From: Flavobacterium sp.
GTDB lineage: Bacteria; Bacteroidota; Bacteroidia; Flavobacteriales; Flavobacteriaceae
Length of the DNA: 64,000 nucleotides
Assembly (NCBI GenBank): GCA_016718345.1
Contig: JADKDN010000005.1
Span: forward strand, 185,703-249,702
Direction: 5' to 3'
Shown here: one piece after another, positions 28,905 to 36,814 of the stretch
How positions within the stretch are numbered: position 1 is the first letter of the stretch
Layout: every line of letters begins with the position of its first letter
Notes under the pieces: generated by a model
What the model was told of the DNA's origin: nothing
Databases searched by the model: none
Seen by the model: only the letters and a program-made list of their open reading frames with translations
Made by a program: the position numbers and the translations under genes

Positions 28905-30023
28905 ATGAAACCACAGAGCAAAAAAGGATTTATCTTCAAGAAGTATGAAGCACCCTACGTTTCGCCCTTTGATAAATTGTTTGATATTTTCAAAGAGTTA
29001 ATCACGCATACCTCGGGCGATTTTGACGAAGCCATTGACTGGTTGCGTCAGGTGGGTGTCGAATACAAACTCACCGACGAGAACTACACCATCGATGATT
29101 TTATTGAAGACTTGAAGAAAAAAGGATACATCCGTGAAGAACTCAAAGATGATGGTACTTCTGGCACTGGAATTACTGCCAAAACGGAACGAGCGATTCG
29201 TCAAGCAGCCCTAGACCAGATTTTTGGCAACCCCAAGCGGTCAGGCAATGGTAACCACAAAACCAAATATTCGGGCAATGGCGATGAGCAAACGGGGGAG
29301 TTCCGGAATTACAATTTTGGCGACAGCCTAGAGCGTATTTCACTTACTGAGAGTTTGCGCAATGCACAGGTAAACAACGGTATTGATGAATTTCAATTGA
29401 CCGAAAATGATTTGGTGGTAGAAGATGCGACCTTCAAAGCACAAATGAGCACCGTTTTGATGATAGACATCAGCCACAGCATGATTTTGTATGGCGAAGA
29501 CCGAATTACCCCAGCCAAAAAAGTAGCCATGGCACTAGCCGAACTCATTACGACTCGTTATCCTAAAGACACTATCGACATTTTGGTTTTTGGTAATGAT
29601 GCCTGGCCCATAGCGATAAAAGATTTACCGTATTTAAAAGTTGGTCCGTATCACACCAATACGGTGGCAGGCTTGCAACTAGCGATGGATATTTTGAGAA
29701 GAAAGCGCAACACCAACAAGCAAATTTTTATGATTACTGATGGCAAACCAAGCTGTGTGCGGGAGAAAGATGGCACCTATTATATGAACAGTAATGGTTT
29801 GGACGAATACATCGTAGAGCAATGCTACAATCAGGCGGCACAGGCGAGGAAGTTGCACATCCCCATCACCACCTTTATGATTGCGCAAGACCCGTATTTG
29901 CAACGATTTGTCAATCATTTCACGGAAGCCAATCAAGGGAAGGCTTTCTACACAGGACTTAAAGGTTTAGGTGAAATGATTTTTGAGGATTATGAAACCA
30001 ATAGGAAAAAGAAAATTAAGTAA
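28905..30023 (+). CDS. VWA domain protein (CoxE-like partner of an AAA+ ATPase)
   Basis: 372 residues. The N-terminal half is helical, with a low-complexity Gly/Asn/Lys stretch (about 107-130, GNPKRSGNGNHKTKYSGNG). The C-terminal half is a von Willebrand A domain with a complete MIDAS: LMIDISHSMILYGEDR (DxSxS), HTNTVAGLQLAMDIL (Thr), and MITDGKPSCV (Asp). Proteins of this kind work with MoxR/chelatase-type AAA+ ATPases to insert metals or remodel target proteins. The ATPase gene follows after about 130 bases on the same strand, so the two likely form a complex. The target is not encoded nearby in an obvious way. Confidence 0.85.
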   Translation: MKPQSKKGFIFKKYEAPYVSPFDKLFDIFKELITHTSGDFDEAIDWLRQVGVEYKLTDENYTIDDFIEDLKKKGYIREELKDDGTSGTGITAKTERAIRQAALDQIFGNPKRSGNGNHKTKYSGNGDEQTGEFRNYNFGDSLERISLTESLRNAQVNNGIDEFQLTENDLVVEDATFKAQMSTVLMIDISHSMILYGEDRITPAKKVAMALAELITTRYPKDTIDILVFGNDAWPIAIKDLPYLKVGPYHTNTVAGLQLAMDILRRKRNTNKQIFMITDGKPSCVREKDGTYYMNSNGLDEYIVEQCYNQAAQARKLHIPITTFMIAQDPYLQRFVNHFTEANQGKAFYTGLKGLGEMIFEDYETNRKKKIK

Positions 30024-30152
30024 AGTTAGAAGTTAGATAATAGACGGATAGATAATAGAGAAAAAATTAGGTTATTAGTAGCTACAATAAATTTAAAAAA
30101 ACGTTGCGTCTCTGCGCCTTTGCGAGAGTAGATACAAAAATTGAAAAGCATT

Positions 30153-31451
30153 ATGAAAATAGAAAACATACAAACACTAGGTGAATTAAAACAATCGGGC
30201 TACCGTTCCAGAAGCATCAAGGATGAATTGCGGGATAACTTACGAGAGAAAATAAAATCAGGCAAACCCGTTTTTGAAGGCGTACATGGTTTTGAACATC
30301 CCATTTCACGTTTTGCCAAAGATATTATTGAGACTAAAGGCGACGCAACCCCGATTCGATGGATTCACAGAAGCGAACGCTTTTCAGAGAAATTAGCCAC
30401 TCCAGATGTGACTGTTGCCGATTTGATTGGCGATGTAGACCCAATAAAGGCAGCCAATTTGAAATTGTCCTATGCCGACGATAGAGTGATACATTTTGGG
30501 ATGATTCCCCGTGCCCACCGCTGTATTTTTGTAATCAATGAGTTGCCCGATTTGCAGGCGCGAATTCAAGTGGCCTTGTTTAATATTCTGCAAGAAGGCG
30601 ATATCCAAATTAGAGGGTTCAAGCTGCGAATGCCGTTAGACATTCAGTTTGTATTTACCGCCAATCCCGAAGATTATACCAACCGTGGTAGTATCGTAAC
30701 GCCATTGAAAGACAGAATAGGCTCTCAAATTCTAACCCATTATCCTGATACGGTGGCTATTGCTCGTACGATTACCGAGCAAGAAGTTCACTTGAATGAC
30801 AATCAGAAAAAAACAGTTTATGTTCCTTCCTTAGCCAAAGATTTGTTAGAACAAATTGCTTTTGAAGCCAGAGAAAGCGAATACATAGACCATAAAAGTG
30901 GAGTGTCGGCACGTATGAGTATTACTGCCTATGAGAATTTAATTTCCACTGCCGAACGCAGAGCATTGAGAGCAGGAGAAGAACAAACCACAGTGCGTTT
31001 GTCTGATTTTATGGGGATTATTCCCGCCTTGACAGGAAAAGTAGAACTAGTCTACGAAGGCGAACAAGAAGGTGCTGCCGAGGTAGCCCAACATTTGATA
31101 AATGATGCCATTCATACATTTTTCCCAGCCTATTTCCCTAAGATAGAAAAATTAGAGCGCGATGCCGATGCCAGTCCGTATGCCAAGATACTAGAGTGGT
31201 TTTTTGCCGAAACTGGTTTTGAGTTGCTAGACGATGCCACAGATGAGGTGTACCAAAAGCAATTGGCAGCAGTAAAACCTCTAGAAGACTTGATACAAAA
31301 ATACCAACCCGATATTCCTCTAGCAGATAGAAACTTCCTCAAGGAGTTTGTACTTTGGGGCTTAGTAGCCTACAACAAACTGAGCAAGGATAGAGTAGAA
31401 GTAGGCTTTCAGTTCAAGGACTTGTACGGAAGTTATATTAGTAAGTTGTAA
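30153..31451 (+). CDS. MoxR/chelatase-type AAA+ ATPase lacking its Walker A segment
   Basis: About 432 residues from the ATG at 30153. Walker B region FVINELPDLQARIQVALFNI, sensor-1 segment QFVFTANPEDYTNRGSIV and arginine-finger region TPLKDRIGSQILTHYP are present, as are downstream helical lid sequences. At FEGVHGFEHPISRFAKDII (about nt 30279-30335) the sequence passes straight from the N-terminal helix to a segment that in relatives I remember lies about 54 residues later. The missing piece would contain the GLRGQAKTR-like P-loop. The frame is kept, so this is a clean in-frame deletion, not a homopolymer error. As written the protein could not bind ATP normally. It is the partner of the preceding VWA protein. 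Confidence 0.8.
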   Translation: MKIENIQTLGELKQSGYRSRSIKDELRDNLREKIKSGKPVFEGVHGFEHPISRFAKDIIETKGDATPIRWIHRSERFSEKLATPDVTVADLIGDVDPIKAANLKLSYADDRVIHFGMIPRAHRCIFVINELPDLQARIQVALFNILQEGDIQIRGFKLRMPLDIQFVFTANPEDYTNRGSIVTPLKDRIGSQILTHYPDTVAIARTITEQEVHLNDNQKKTVYVPSLAKDLLEQIAFEARESEYIDHKSGVSARMSITAYENLISTAERRALRAGEEQTTVRLSDFMGIIPALTGKVELVYEGEQEGAAEVAQHLINDAIHTFFPAYFPKIEKLERDADASPYAKILEWFFAETGFELLDDATDEVYQKQLAAVKPLEDLIQKYQPDIPLADRNFLKEFVLWGLVAYNKLSKDRVEVGFQFKDLYGSYISKL

Positions 31452-31472
31452 GTTTGAATAATTACTGAATAA

Positions 31473-31504
31473 AAAAAACGCTCAAGTTGACTTGAGCGTT
31501 TTTT
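31473..31504. terminator. Bidirectional terminator after the AAA+ gene
   Basis: AAAACGCTCAAG, loop TTGA, CTTGAGCGTTTTTT: a 12-bp stem with an A-run before and a T-run after. It serves both the rightward ATPase gene and the leftward tRNA. Confidence 0.85.
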
Positions 31505-31505
31505 G

Positions 31506-31579
31506 TGACCTTGACTGGATTCAAACCAGTAACCTCTTGAGCCGTAATCAAGTGCGCTATTCAGTTGCGCCACAAGGCC
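31506..31579 (-). tRNA. tRNA-Arg (anticodon ACG)
   Basis: Read on the minus strand: acceptor GGCCTTG pairs with CAAGGTC (one G-T), D arm GCGC...GCGC, anticodon stem CTTGA/TCAAG with loop TTACGGC (anticodon ACG, reading CGN Arg codons after A-to-I change), T arm ACTGG-TTTGAAT-CCAGT, discriminator A. The 3' CCA is not encoded. Length 74 nt. Confidence 0.95.
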
Positions 31580-31652
31580 TTTTTTGTGGGTGCAAATATA
31601 GGTATAAATACCATATTTGCAAATGAAATTTTAAATAAAATGTATTTTGGTT

Positions 31653-31799
31653 TTATTGGTCTAATGCTCGTATCGTTACATAGTAGCGGTAGCCAATGAG
31701 TGCCAGCTGCCATTTTTTAGCTTTGGACAAGTCAAGACGTTGCTTGGTGAAGCTAGGCAGTATCAATTTGTTTATTTTGGCTAGAAGTTTGTACATCAT
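31653..31799 (-). CDS. Small conserved basic protein (48 residues)
   Basis: 48 residues, starting MMYKLLAKINKLILPSF and ending IGYRYYVTIRALDQ, with LDLSKAKKWQLALIGYRY between. It is basic and aromatic, with no signal peptide. I recall near-identical short proteins in many Flavobacterium genomes, often labelled SsrA-binding protein, though it is far shorter than SmpB and has none of its fold, so that label is doubtful. The start may be either Met (31799 or 31796). It sits between a tRNA-Arg and a secreted protein gene. Function unknown. Confidence 0.6.
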   Translation of the reverse strand: MMYKLLAKINKLILPSFTKQRLDLSKAKKWQLALIGYRYYVTIRALDQ

Positions 31800-31816
31800 A
31801 GTGTAAAAGTATAAAA

Positions 31817-31837
31817 AAAACCGTCTCAAAACGGTTC
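31817..31837. terminator. Hairpin between the small protein and its upstream neighbour
   Basis: AAACCGT, loop, ACGGTT followed by CTCTTTATTTT on the plus strand and an A-run on the left. A short stem, likely a terminator for the minus-strand gene ending at 31846. Confidence 0.5.
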
Positions 31838-31845
31838 TCTTTATT

Positions 31846-32727
31846 TTAAGCTTTTTTAGTTTTTAAACTCAGTTTGGCTTTTTCTAATTCTTCTTTAGCC
31901 TTTTTAAGTTCATCTTTAGCCTTTTCTAACTCTTCCTTAGAATCGTCCAATGATTTTTTGGAGTCATCAGATTCGATTTTTCCATTTTGTTTTTGGAGTA
32001 AACCATCAAGTTGCTCCTGCATCTTTTTCATTTGTTCTGCTAAACTGCCCGAGTTATTAAAATTAGGAAAAGCATCACCATTGGATGGAGCTACTTGATT
32101 GTTCTTTTTAATATCTTCGATTTCTTCCTTGGTATAATCTTCACCGCCCTGAACAACCTCGCCATCTTCAAGTACTAGGGGTTTTTTGCCATCTTTTTGA
32201 ATAAAAACTCTCGCTTTAGCTGAAGGATTGGTATCGCTGAAACTATAGCTGTATGACTTGGAGTTGCCATCGGTGCCATTTTGTCCAAAATTGAAAAGAT
32301 CAAACGGATTCTGACTGTTTTGAAAGCCACTAAAACCATTGGCACCAGAAAAGAAGTTACCGTTTGCAGGTTCACCAAAGCCCACTTCATCGCCCATCTT
32401 AAAGAATTTGATGGTGTTTATCGGTTTTTGGTTGTCCATTTCGAGACTGCCTTTGTTTCCTTCGGCATCAGCATAAATAACTTTGATAGCGGTTATTTCA
32501 CCTTTACTGTTTCGTTTTACATCAGCATAGCTAATAGTTACATCATGCTCGGCTAGTGCTTTGATATCGTCTTTCATTTCTTGTTCTGGCGTATTTTTGT
32601 TCCAGATCATGACGATGTCGCCTTTGTCCTTATTTTGCTTGAGAACAAATGGCTTTTTGTTTTGTGAAAAGGCAGTGATAGTAGCAATACAGAAGAGTGC
32701 TAATACTAAATTTAATTTTGTTTTCAT
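31846..32727 (-). CDS. Secreted protein with C-terminal coiled coil
   Basis: 293 residues. Signal peptide MKTKLNLVLALFCIATITAFSQ. A central alpha-beta segment (TPEQEMKDDIKALAEHDVTI, then SYADVKRNSKGEITAIKVIY) resembles the tail found in flavobacterial BlaR1/M56-type metallopeptidases. A Gly/Asn/Phe-rich linker (ANGNFFSGANGFSGF) follows. The end is a strong heptad-like Lys/Glu coiled coil (LEKAKDELKKAKEELEKAK). It is probably periplasmic or surface-exposed. No enzyme motif is seen. Function unknown. Confidence 0.7.
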   Translation of the reverse strand: MKTKLNLVLALFCIATITAFSQNKKPFVLKQNKDKGDIVMIWNKNTPEQEMKDDIKALAEHDVTISYADVKRNSKGEITAIKVIYADAEGNKGSLEMDNQKPINTIKFFKMGDEVGFGEPANGNFFSGANGFSGFQNSQNPFDLFNFGQNGTDGNSKSYSYSFSDTNPSAKARVFIQKDGKKPLVLEDGEVVQGGEDYTKEEIEDIKKNNQVAPSNGDAFPNFNNSGSLAEQMKKMQEQLDGLLQKQNGKIESDDSKKSLDDSKEELEKAKDELKKAKEELEKAKLSLKTKKA

Positions 32728-32890
32728 AAGAATCTAATTTCGATTTGTTTGTGAAACAAAATTAGAAAAGATGCTATTTCGGGAAAAAGGATTTAAAATT
32801 TATTTAACTAAACTAAGAATTTAACCCATTCAGAATGAGTTGAATTTTGATTCAAATTAGAAAGAAAGTAGAAAAAATGTAAAGTAAATT

Positions 32891-33109
32891 CTATTCAGAT
32901 TTGTTATTGCTCAAGGCAAAATTCCTTGATTTTTTAGGATACTCTTTATATGATTTATCACTCGGATTTACAATTACAGACTTGATAGTAATAGAGTCGC
33001 CAAGATTGAATCCTTTCAAAACCATTTGATAATCCAAAAGATATTCACCACAGAAATAGTTTCCGTTTTCATCTTTTTCAATAATTCCAGTGTAGATGCC
33101 TTTTGCCAT
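32891..33109 (-). CDS. Hypothetical small beta-rich protein
   Basis: 72 residues: MAKGIYTGIIEKDENGNYFC, GEYLLDYQMVLKGFNLGDSI, then a basic tail with YKEYPKKSRNF. No signal peptide or membrane segment. It looks like a small beta barrel of about five strands. No family recognised. The stretch 32728-32890 before it holds no gene. Confidence 0.5.
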   Translation of the reverse strand: MAKGIYTGIIEKDENGNYFCGEYLLDYQMVLKGFNLGDSITIKSVIVNPSDKSYKEYPKKSRNFALSNNKSE

Positions 33110-33149
33110 TTTCGTTTTGTTTAGTGGTAAAATTAGTGTTTTTTGAGTT

Positions 33150-34367
33150 TCAATTATTTTCTATTCGCAACAAATACAGTAACCTAATACAACTGATAAC
33201 GGCTAGTATCCCAAGAGTTCCCATTAAGAACCAATTGGTTTGATATCCAAATTGACTAATGGTCTCCATTCCTGTTTTGGAACTGGTAATATGCGCCAAA
33301 CTAAAACTCATGGTAAATAGTGCCATATAACGTCCTTCATGTCCTTTTGGAGCGCGACTCAAGGCAAAGGAATTCGAAAAAGGAAAGATAAACATTTCGC
33401 CAAACGTAACGAAAATAATACTAAAAATTAAAATCCCAGCCCAGCCCGTAATAAGAAGTAGATAAAAACTAATCGCCATGAATAAGGAACCCCAGAGGAT
33501 AATTTTGAGTTTGCTAATTTGTTTTCTTTCAAAAAAGCTAACTACTGGCATTTCCAAAAAGAAAATAATCAAACCATTTAAAGACAACAAAAGTCCACTT
33601 TGAAATTCAGTCAAACCAAATTTTTCATGATGGTACAAAGGTAAAGTAGTGAAAATTTGAAAGAATAGCACCGCCGTCAAGAAACAAACAAACTGAAACA
33701 GCCAGAATATTTTATCTTTAAATACTGAGGTAACTTCGAGAGATTCCTCATGAGTTGAACTCTTTTGGTCTACTTTTTTCTTTTCTTTTACCAATAAAGC
33801 AAAAATCAAAATTGCAGTAATACAGGTCACACTATCAGTCCAAAACAATCCTTTGTAGCCAATCCCCATGATGATTAAACCACCCAAGGCCGGTCCAGCA
33901 GCAAAACCCAGATTTACTGCCAATCGTACTAAAGTTAAGGCTCTAGTTCTGTTTTCAGGTTTAGCATAAACGCCAAGAGAAACAAACATAGCGGGTCTAA
34001 ACATATCAGCTATGCTCATGATGAGAAAAACACTGAAGCACAAACCCCAGAATGAAGTAATAAACTGAAGAATAAAAAATAGAATCCCACTGCTAAACAA
34101 ACTGAAAACCATTACTTTATAGAATCCAATTTTGTCGGATAATTTGCCACCCAACCAAGAACCTAGCATAGAACCAAAACCAAAGCAAACCATAATCCAA
34201 CCTACTTCTTCGTAGGAAAACAGCAAATCTTCTTTTAAATATTTGGTCAAAAAAGGCAGTACCATGGTGCCCGCTCGATTAATAAAAGTGATTATAGCAA
34301 GTATCCAAATCTCTCTTGAAAATCCTTTATAATTATTAATATAGCGTTGAAAAGCAGTTTTGAGCAT
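33150..34367 (-). CDS. MFS transporter
   Basis: 405 residues with about 12 membrane helices. MFS signature between helices 2 and 3: GSMLGSWLGGKLSDKIGFYK (matching the GxLaDrxGrk loop). Two six-helix halves are separated by a charged central loop (VKEKKKVDQKSSTHEESLEV). The profile resembles MdtH/YfcJ-like drug-efflux or small-solute exporters, but no substrate can be assigned. It begins 10 bases to the right of the TatD remnant's left end, in the opposite direction. Confidence 0.85.
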   Translation of the reverse strand: MLKTAFQRYINNYKGFSREIWILAIITFINRAGTMVLPFLTKYLKEDLLFSYEEVGWIMVCFGFGSMLGSWLGGKLSDKIGFYKVMVFSLFSSGILFFILQFITSFWGLCFSVFLIMSIADMFRPAMFVSLGVYAKPENRTRALTLVRLAVNLGFAAGPALGGLIIMGIGYKGLFWTDSVTCITAILIFALLVKEKKKVDQKSSTHEESLEVTSVFKDKIFWLFQFVCFLTAVLFFQIFTTLPLYHHEKFGLTEFQSGLLLSLNGLIIFFLEMPVVSFFERKQISKLKIILWGSLFMAISFYLLLITGWAGILIFSIIFVTFGEMFIFPFSNSFALSRAPKGHEGRYMALFTMSFSLAHITSSKTGMETISQFGYQTNWFLMGTLGILAVISCIRLLYLLRIENN

Positions 34368-34377
34368 GGCACTTGTA

Positions 34378-34911
34378 TTGTTTTTAATCTACACACGCAT
34401 CATTTTAGAAGAAATCAGCAATTTAGTAGAATTGGTCAATCAATATCCTCATGAGTTAAACGATTCGATTCCATTTTATTCCATAGGAATTCATCGAAAA
34501 TTAAAGAAAATGTGTTGAAGATGAAAAGGGTTTTTGAAAGCAAATTGTCAAATGATAATTTTGTTGAACAGGTGAGTGCGTTTTATATAGCGTATAGCAA
34601 TTCCTTTAGAGATACAAATACTGTTTTGAAAACAATTAAAATTGCCTGAGTAAAAAGCCAGTAATCATTCATGGGGCATTTCAAGAAGCAAGAATTGCAA
34701 AACAGCTTTTAGATGCATATGGAGCTTGTCTTTTGGTAAATATTTATTGCGAAATCCTGAATTAGAGTCTGTTTTTAAGTCCGTTCCAAACGATAAATTC
34801 CTTCTCGAAACCGATACTTGCGAAGAAACCATAGAAAGTGTTTATACCTTAGCTGCTAGATATAAAGAATTGACTTTAGAAGAAATGCAACAACAGGTAG
34901 GAAAATTTTAA
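34378..34911 (+). pseudogene. Decayed TatD-family deoxyribonuclease
   Basis: Three fragments recall a TatD metal-dependent hydrolase. First, 34378-34490: NLVELVNQYPHEL and PFYSIGIHRK (the expected HxH start is altered to YTR). Second, about 34645-34720: KKPVIIHGAFQEARIAKQLLDAYG. Third, 34726-34911: FGKYLLRNPELESVFKSVPN, DKFLLETDTCEETIESVY and ELTLEEMQQQVGKF. Between the first and second the expected GECGLD region is replaced by about 120 bases I cannot match. Several stops and shifts interrupt the frame. Both metal-site His at the start and the central Glu are missing, so this is a true remnant rather than a one-base error. In related genomes a TatD gene commonly precedes tcdA. Confidence 0.72.
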
Positions 34912-34961
34912 AAAGTTGTTCTTTTGAATCAGCAATGGGTATTCAAACAATTTCCTTCTTA

Positions 34962-35537
34962 TTAAACTTCGTCTAATGCTTTGCGTTTCGATGTGCCTAA
35001 TTCTTTAAAGTAAGTAGGTGTTAAACCCGTTATTTTTTTAAACTGAGTAGAAAGGTGTGCCACGCTACTGTATTCTAATTGAAAGGCAATTTCAGACAGG
35101 GATAATTGGTCATACACCAGTAGTTCTTTGGCTTTTTCAATACGCTGTTCTATAAAGTAGTTTTCGATGGTTCGCCCTTCAATGGCAGAAAACAAGCTAC
35201 TGAGGTAAGTATACTCAAGGTGAATTTCATCAGACAGATAAATTGAAAGTTTCGTCTTATTCTCGGTACTATCCATTTCGTTGCGGGCTCGTTTAATTAC
35301 CAATTGTTTAATTTTTTCAATTAATCCGCTAGTATGATTGTCAATTAGTTCGAACCCTATAGCACTAAGCTTGGTTTTTAATCTTTCTTTTTGGTCTTCA
35401 TTTAGTACATCTATCAAGTGAATTTCGCCAAAAACAACCTTATGAAAAGGGATTTTTTCAGATTGCAATATAGCTTCAACAGCCATTATACAGCGTTGGC
35501 AAACCATATTTTTAACTAATAAGACAGTTGTATTCAT
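34962..35537 (-). CDS. AraC-family regulator with an N-terminal heavy-metal-associated-like domain
   Basis: 191 residues. Residues 1-70 have a beta-alpha-beta-beta-alpha-beta pattern with VLLVKNMVCQRCIMAVEAIL, whose CxxC aligns with the copper site of HMA domains (normally GMxCxxC), and IGFELIDN at the end. The C-terminal half is a single AraC HTH pair: RIEKAKELLVYDQLSLSEIA and FQLEYSSVAHLSTQFKKITG, then LTPTYFK. A metal-sensing activator is a reasonable inference. It lies 176 bases downstream of a Cys-rich small gene on the same strand, separated by a terminator. No metal pump is visible nearby. Confidence 0.82.
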   Translation of the reverse strand: MNTTVLLVKNMVCQRCIMAVEAILQSEKIPFHKVVFGEIHLIDVLNEDQKERLKTKLSAIGFELIDNHTSGLIEKIKQLVIKRARNEMDSTENKTKLSIYLSDEIHLEYTYLSSLFSAIEGRTIENYFIEQRIEKAKELLVYDQLSLSEIAFQLEYSSVAHLSTQFKKITGLTPTYFKELGTSKRKALDEV

Positions 35538-35662
35538 AATGTAAAGTTACAGAATTGTTAGCAGAGTAGGCAAAGTGCTATTTTGAGATTACAATAAATT
35601 TTGAAAAAGCATTAAAACTAAAGTCAATTAGCAAACTAAGCTGCAAGGCTATTTTAAAGTAA

Positions 35663-35691
35663 TTAAGCCATTCTTATTCAGAACGGCTTAA
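35663..35691 (-). terminator. Terminator after the Cys-rich gene
   Basis: TTAAGCC and GGCTTAA arms, extended inside by TTCT/AGAA across one mismatch. It lies between the Cys-rich gene and the AraC gene, making the former a separate transcript. Confidence 0.6.
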
Positions 35692-35713
35692 ATCTAATCA
35701 GACATCTACAAAT

Positions 35714-35839
35714 TTAGATAGTGTTGTCGCACGTACAATTGTCACCACATTGACAATCTATACAAGTACAGTTAGGATTGTTACAAGGGCCATTTTTAAT
35801 TTCTGATGCACATTGGCAAGAATTTTCTACTGTTTTCAT
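35714..35839 (-). CDS. Cysteine-rich, metallothionein-like small protein
   Basis: 41 residues containing nine cysteines (22%), in metal-cluster arrangements: SCQCAS, GPCNNPNCTCIDCQCGDN and CTCDN, with four C-x-C pairs. There are no aromatic residues and one Val and no Leu, as in metallothioneins. An exact -7 box (35870-35877) lies 31 bases upstream and a terminator follows, so this is a self-contained gene. Its nearest neighbour is a regulator with an HMA-like metal-binding domain. A role in binding copper, zinc or silver is inferred. The ORF is too short for length statistics, so the main support is composition plus flanking signals. Confidence 0.65.
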   Translation of the reverse strand: MKTVENSCQCASEIKNGPCNNPNCTCIDCQCGDNCTCDNTI

Positions 35840-35869
35840 GATGAGCTATTTTATATGTTATTACTGAGG

Positions 35870-35877
35870 CAAAGATA
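35870..35877 (-). promoter_or_regulatory. -7 box of the Cys-rich gene
   Basis: Minus-strand TATCTTTG matches TAnnTTTG exactly. The start codon lies 31 bases downstream. A matching -33 TTG at the usual spacing was not evident. Confidence 0.45.
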
Positions 35878-36005
35878 TAGGCATCAATACGCTTGTCTTT
35901 TATAGAACTTTGTGAAGCTATTATATAATTTTGGGATGCGCCTAGTATTCTAAATACAACCTTATATTCAGTATAGAGTCTGTTATAATTTCTTAAAATT
36001 TTCCT

Positions 36006-36013
36006 TACTTTTG
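36006..36013 (+). promoter_or_regulatory. -7 box ahead of tcdA
   Basis: TACTTTTG matches TAnnTTTG exactly, 35 bases before the ATG at 36049. Confidence 0.45.
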
Positions 36014-36048
36014 CCCATTATTTTACACTTTAAAACTCATACTTCAAA

Positions 36049-36771
36049 ATGGCAAAATGGCAAGAAAGAGCGGAACTTTTATTTAAAACGGAAGGATTAG
36101 AAAAATTACGAAATTCAAATGTATTAGTGGTTGGATTGGGAGGTGTAGGTTCCTTTGCGGCTGAATTTATTGCTAGAGCAGGTGTAGGAAAAATGACAAT
36201 TGTAGATGGAGATGTAGTTGACATAACCAACATTAACAGACAATTACCTGCTTTGCATTCTACTGTAGATTTACCAAAAATTGATGTTGTAGGAGATCGT
36301 TTGATGGATATTAATCCGCAATTGCAATTGACAAGAGTAAAAGAATTTCTTTCTCCAGAACGTGCTTTTGAGATTGTAACTCCAGAGTTTGATTATGTTT
36401 TGGATTGTATCGATAGTTTGACTCCAAAATTGAATCTAATCATTGCTGCCAAGCGCAAAAGAGTAAAAATCATCAGTAGTATGGGAGCAGGAGGTAAGAT
36501 GGAAGCTTCGAAAGTGAAAGTAGCTGATATCAATAGTACTTCGAATTGTTATTTGGCAAAAGCCATGAAAAAGAAATTAAAAGCAGTAAAAATCGATAAA
36601 TTAAAAGTGGTGTATTCCTCTGAAATTCAAGACAAAACGAGTTTGCGAATGACAGACGGCTCAAATTTTAAAAAATCATTTTACGGAACCAATAGTTATA
36701 TGCCAGGACTTTTTGGTTTGTATGCCGCCGAAACAGTGATTCGGTATTTGCTAAAAAATGATATTCAGTAA
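36049..36771 (+). CDS. tcdA: tRNA threonylcarbamoyladenosine dehydratase TcdA
   Basis: 240 residues of the ThiF/E1-like superfamily. TcdA uses ATP to cyclise t6A37 of tRNA to ct6A. N-terminal Rossmann motif NVLVVGLGGVGSFAAEFIAR, then MTIVDGDVVDITNINRQLPA (the conserved 'D-x-D...N-x-N-R-Q' ATP site), and FDYVLDCIDSLTPKLNLI. The catalytic-loop region SSMGAGGKMEASKVKVADI is also present. Length is close to TcdA/CsdL. It is followed after 43 bases by a HAD phosphatase gene on the same strand. Confidence 0.9.
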   Translation: MAKWQERAELLFKTEGLEKLRNSNVLVVGLGGVGSFAAEFIARAGVGKMTIVDGDVVDITNINRQLPALHSTVDLPKIDVVGDRLMDINPQLQLTRVKEFLSPERAFEIVTPEFDYVLDCIDSLTPKLNLIIAAKRKRVKIISSMGAGGKMEASKVKVADINSTSNCYLAKAMKKKLKAVKIDKLKVVYSSEIQDKTSLRMTDGSNFKKSFYGTNSYMPGLFGLYAAETVIRYLLKNDIQ

Positions 36772-36814
36772 TCAGCACATCCTCGAATTTCTAACTTCTA
36801 ATTTCTAACTTTAA

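Noticed and set aside
28905..31451. VWA/AAA+ pair as an anti-phage defence system
   Set aside because: No effector nuclease or third component is adjacent, and the pair is widespread in ordinary Flavobacterium chromosomes as I recall.
31653..31799. SmpB (SsrA-binding protein)
   Set aside because: 48 residues are far too few and no SmpB motifs are present; the label is not adopted.
35714..35839. Chance Cys-rich ORF
   Set aside because: Considered because of its shortness; rejected as explanation since it has an exact -7 box, a terminator and four CxC pairs without other biased composition.
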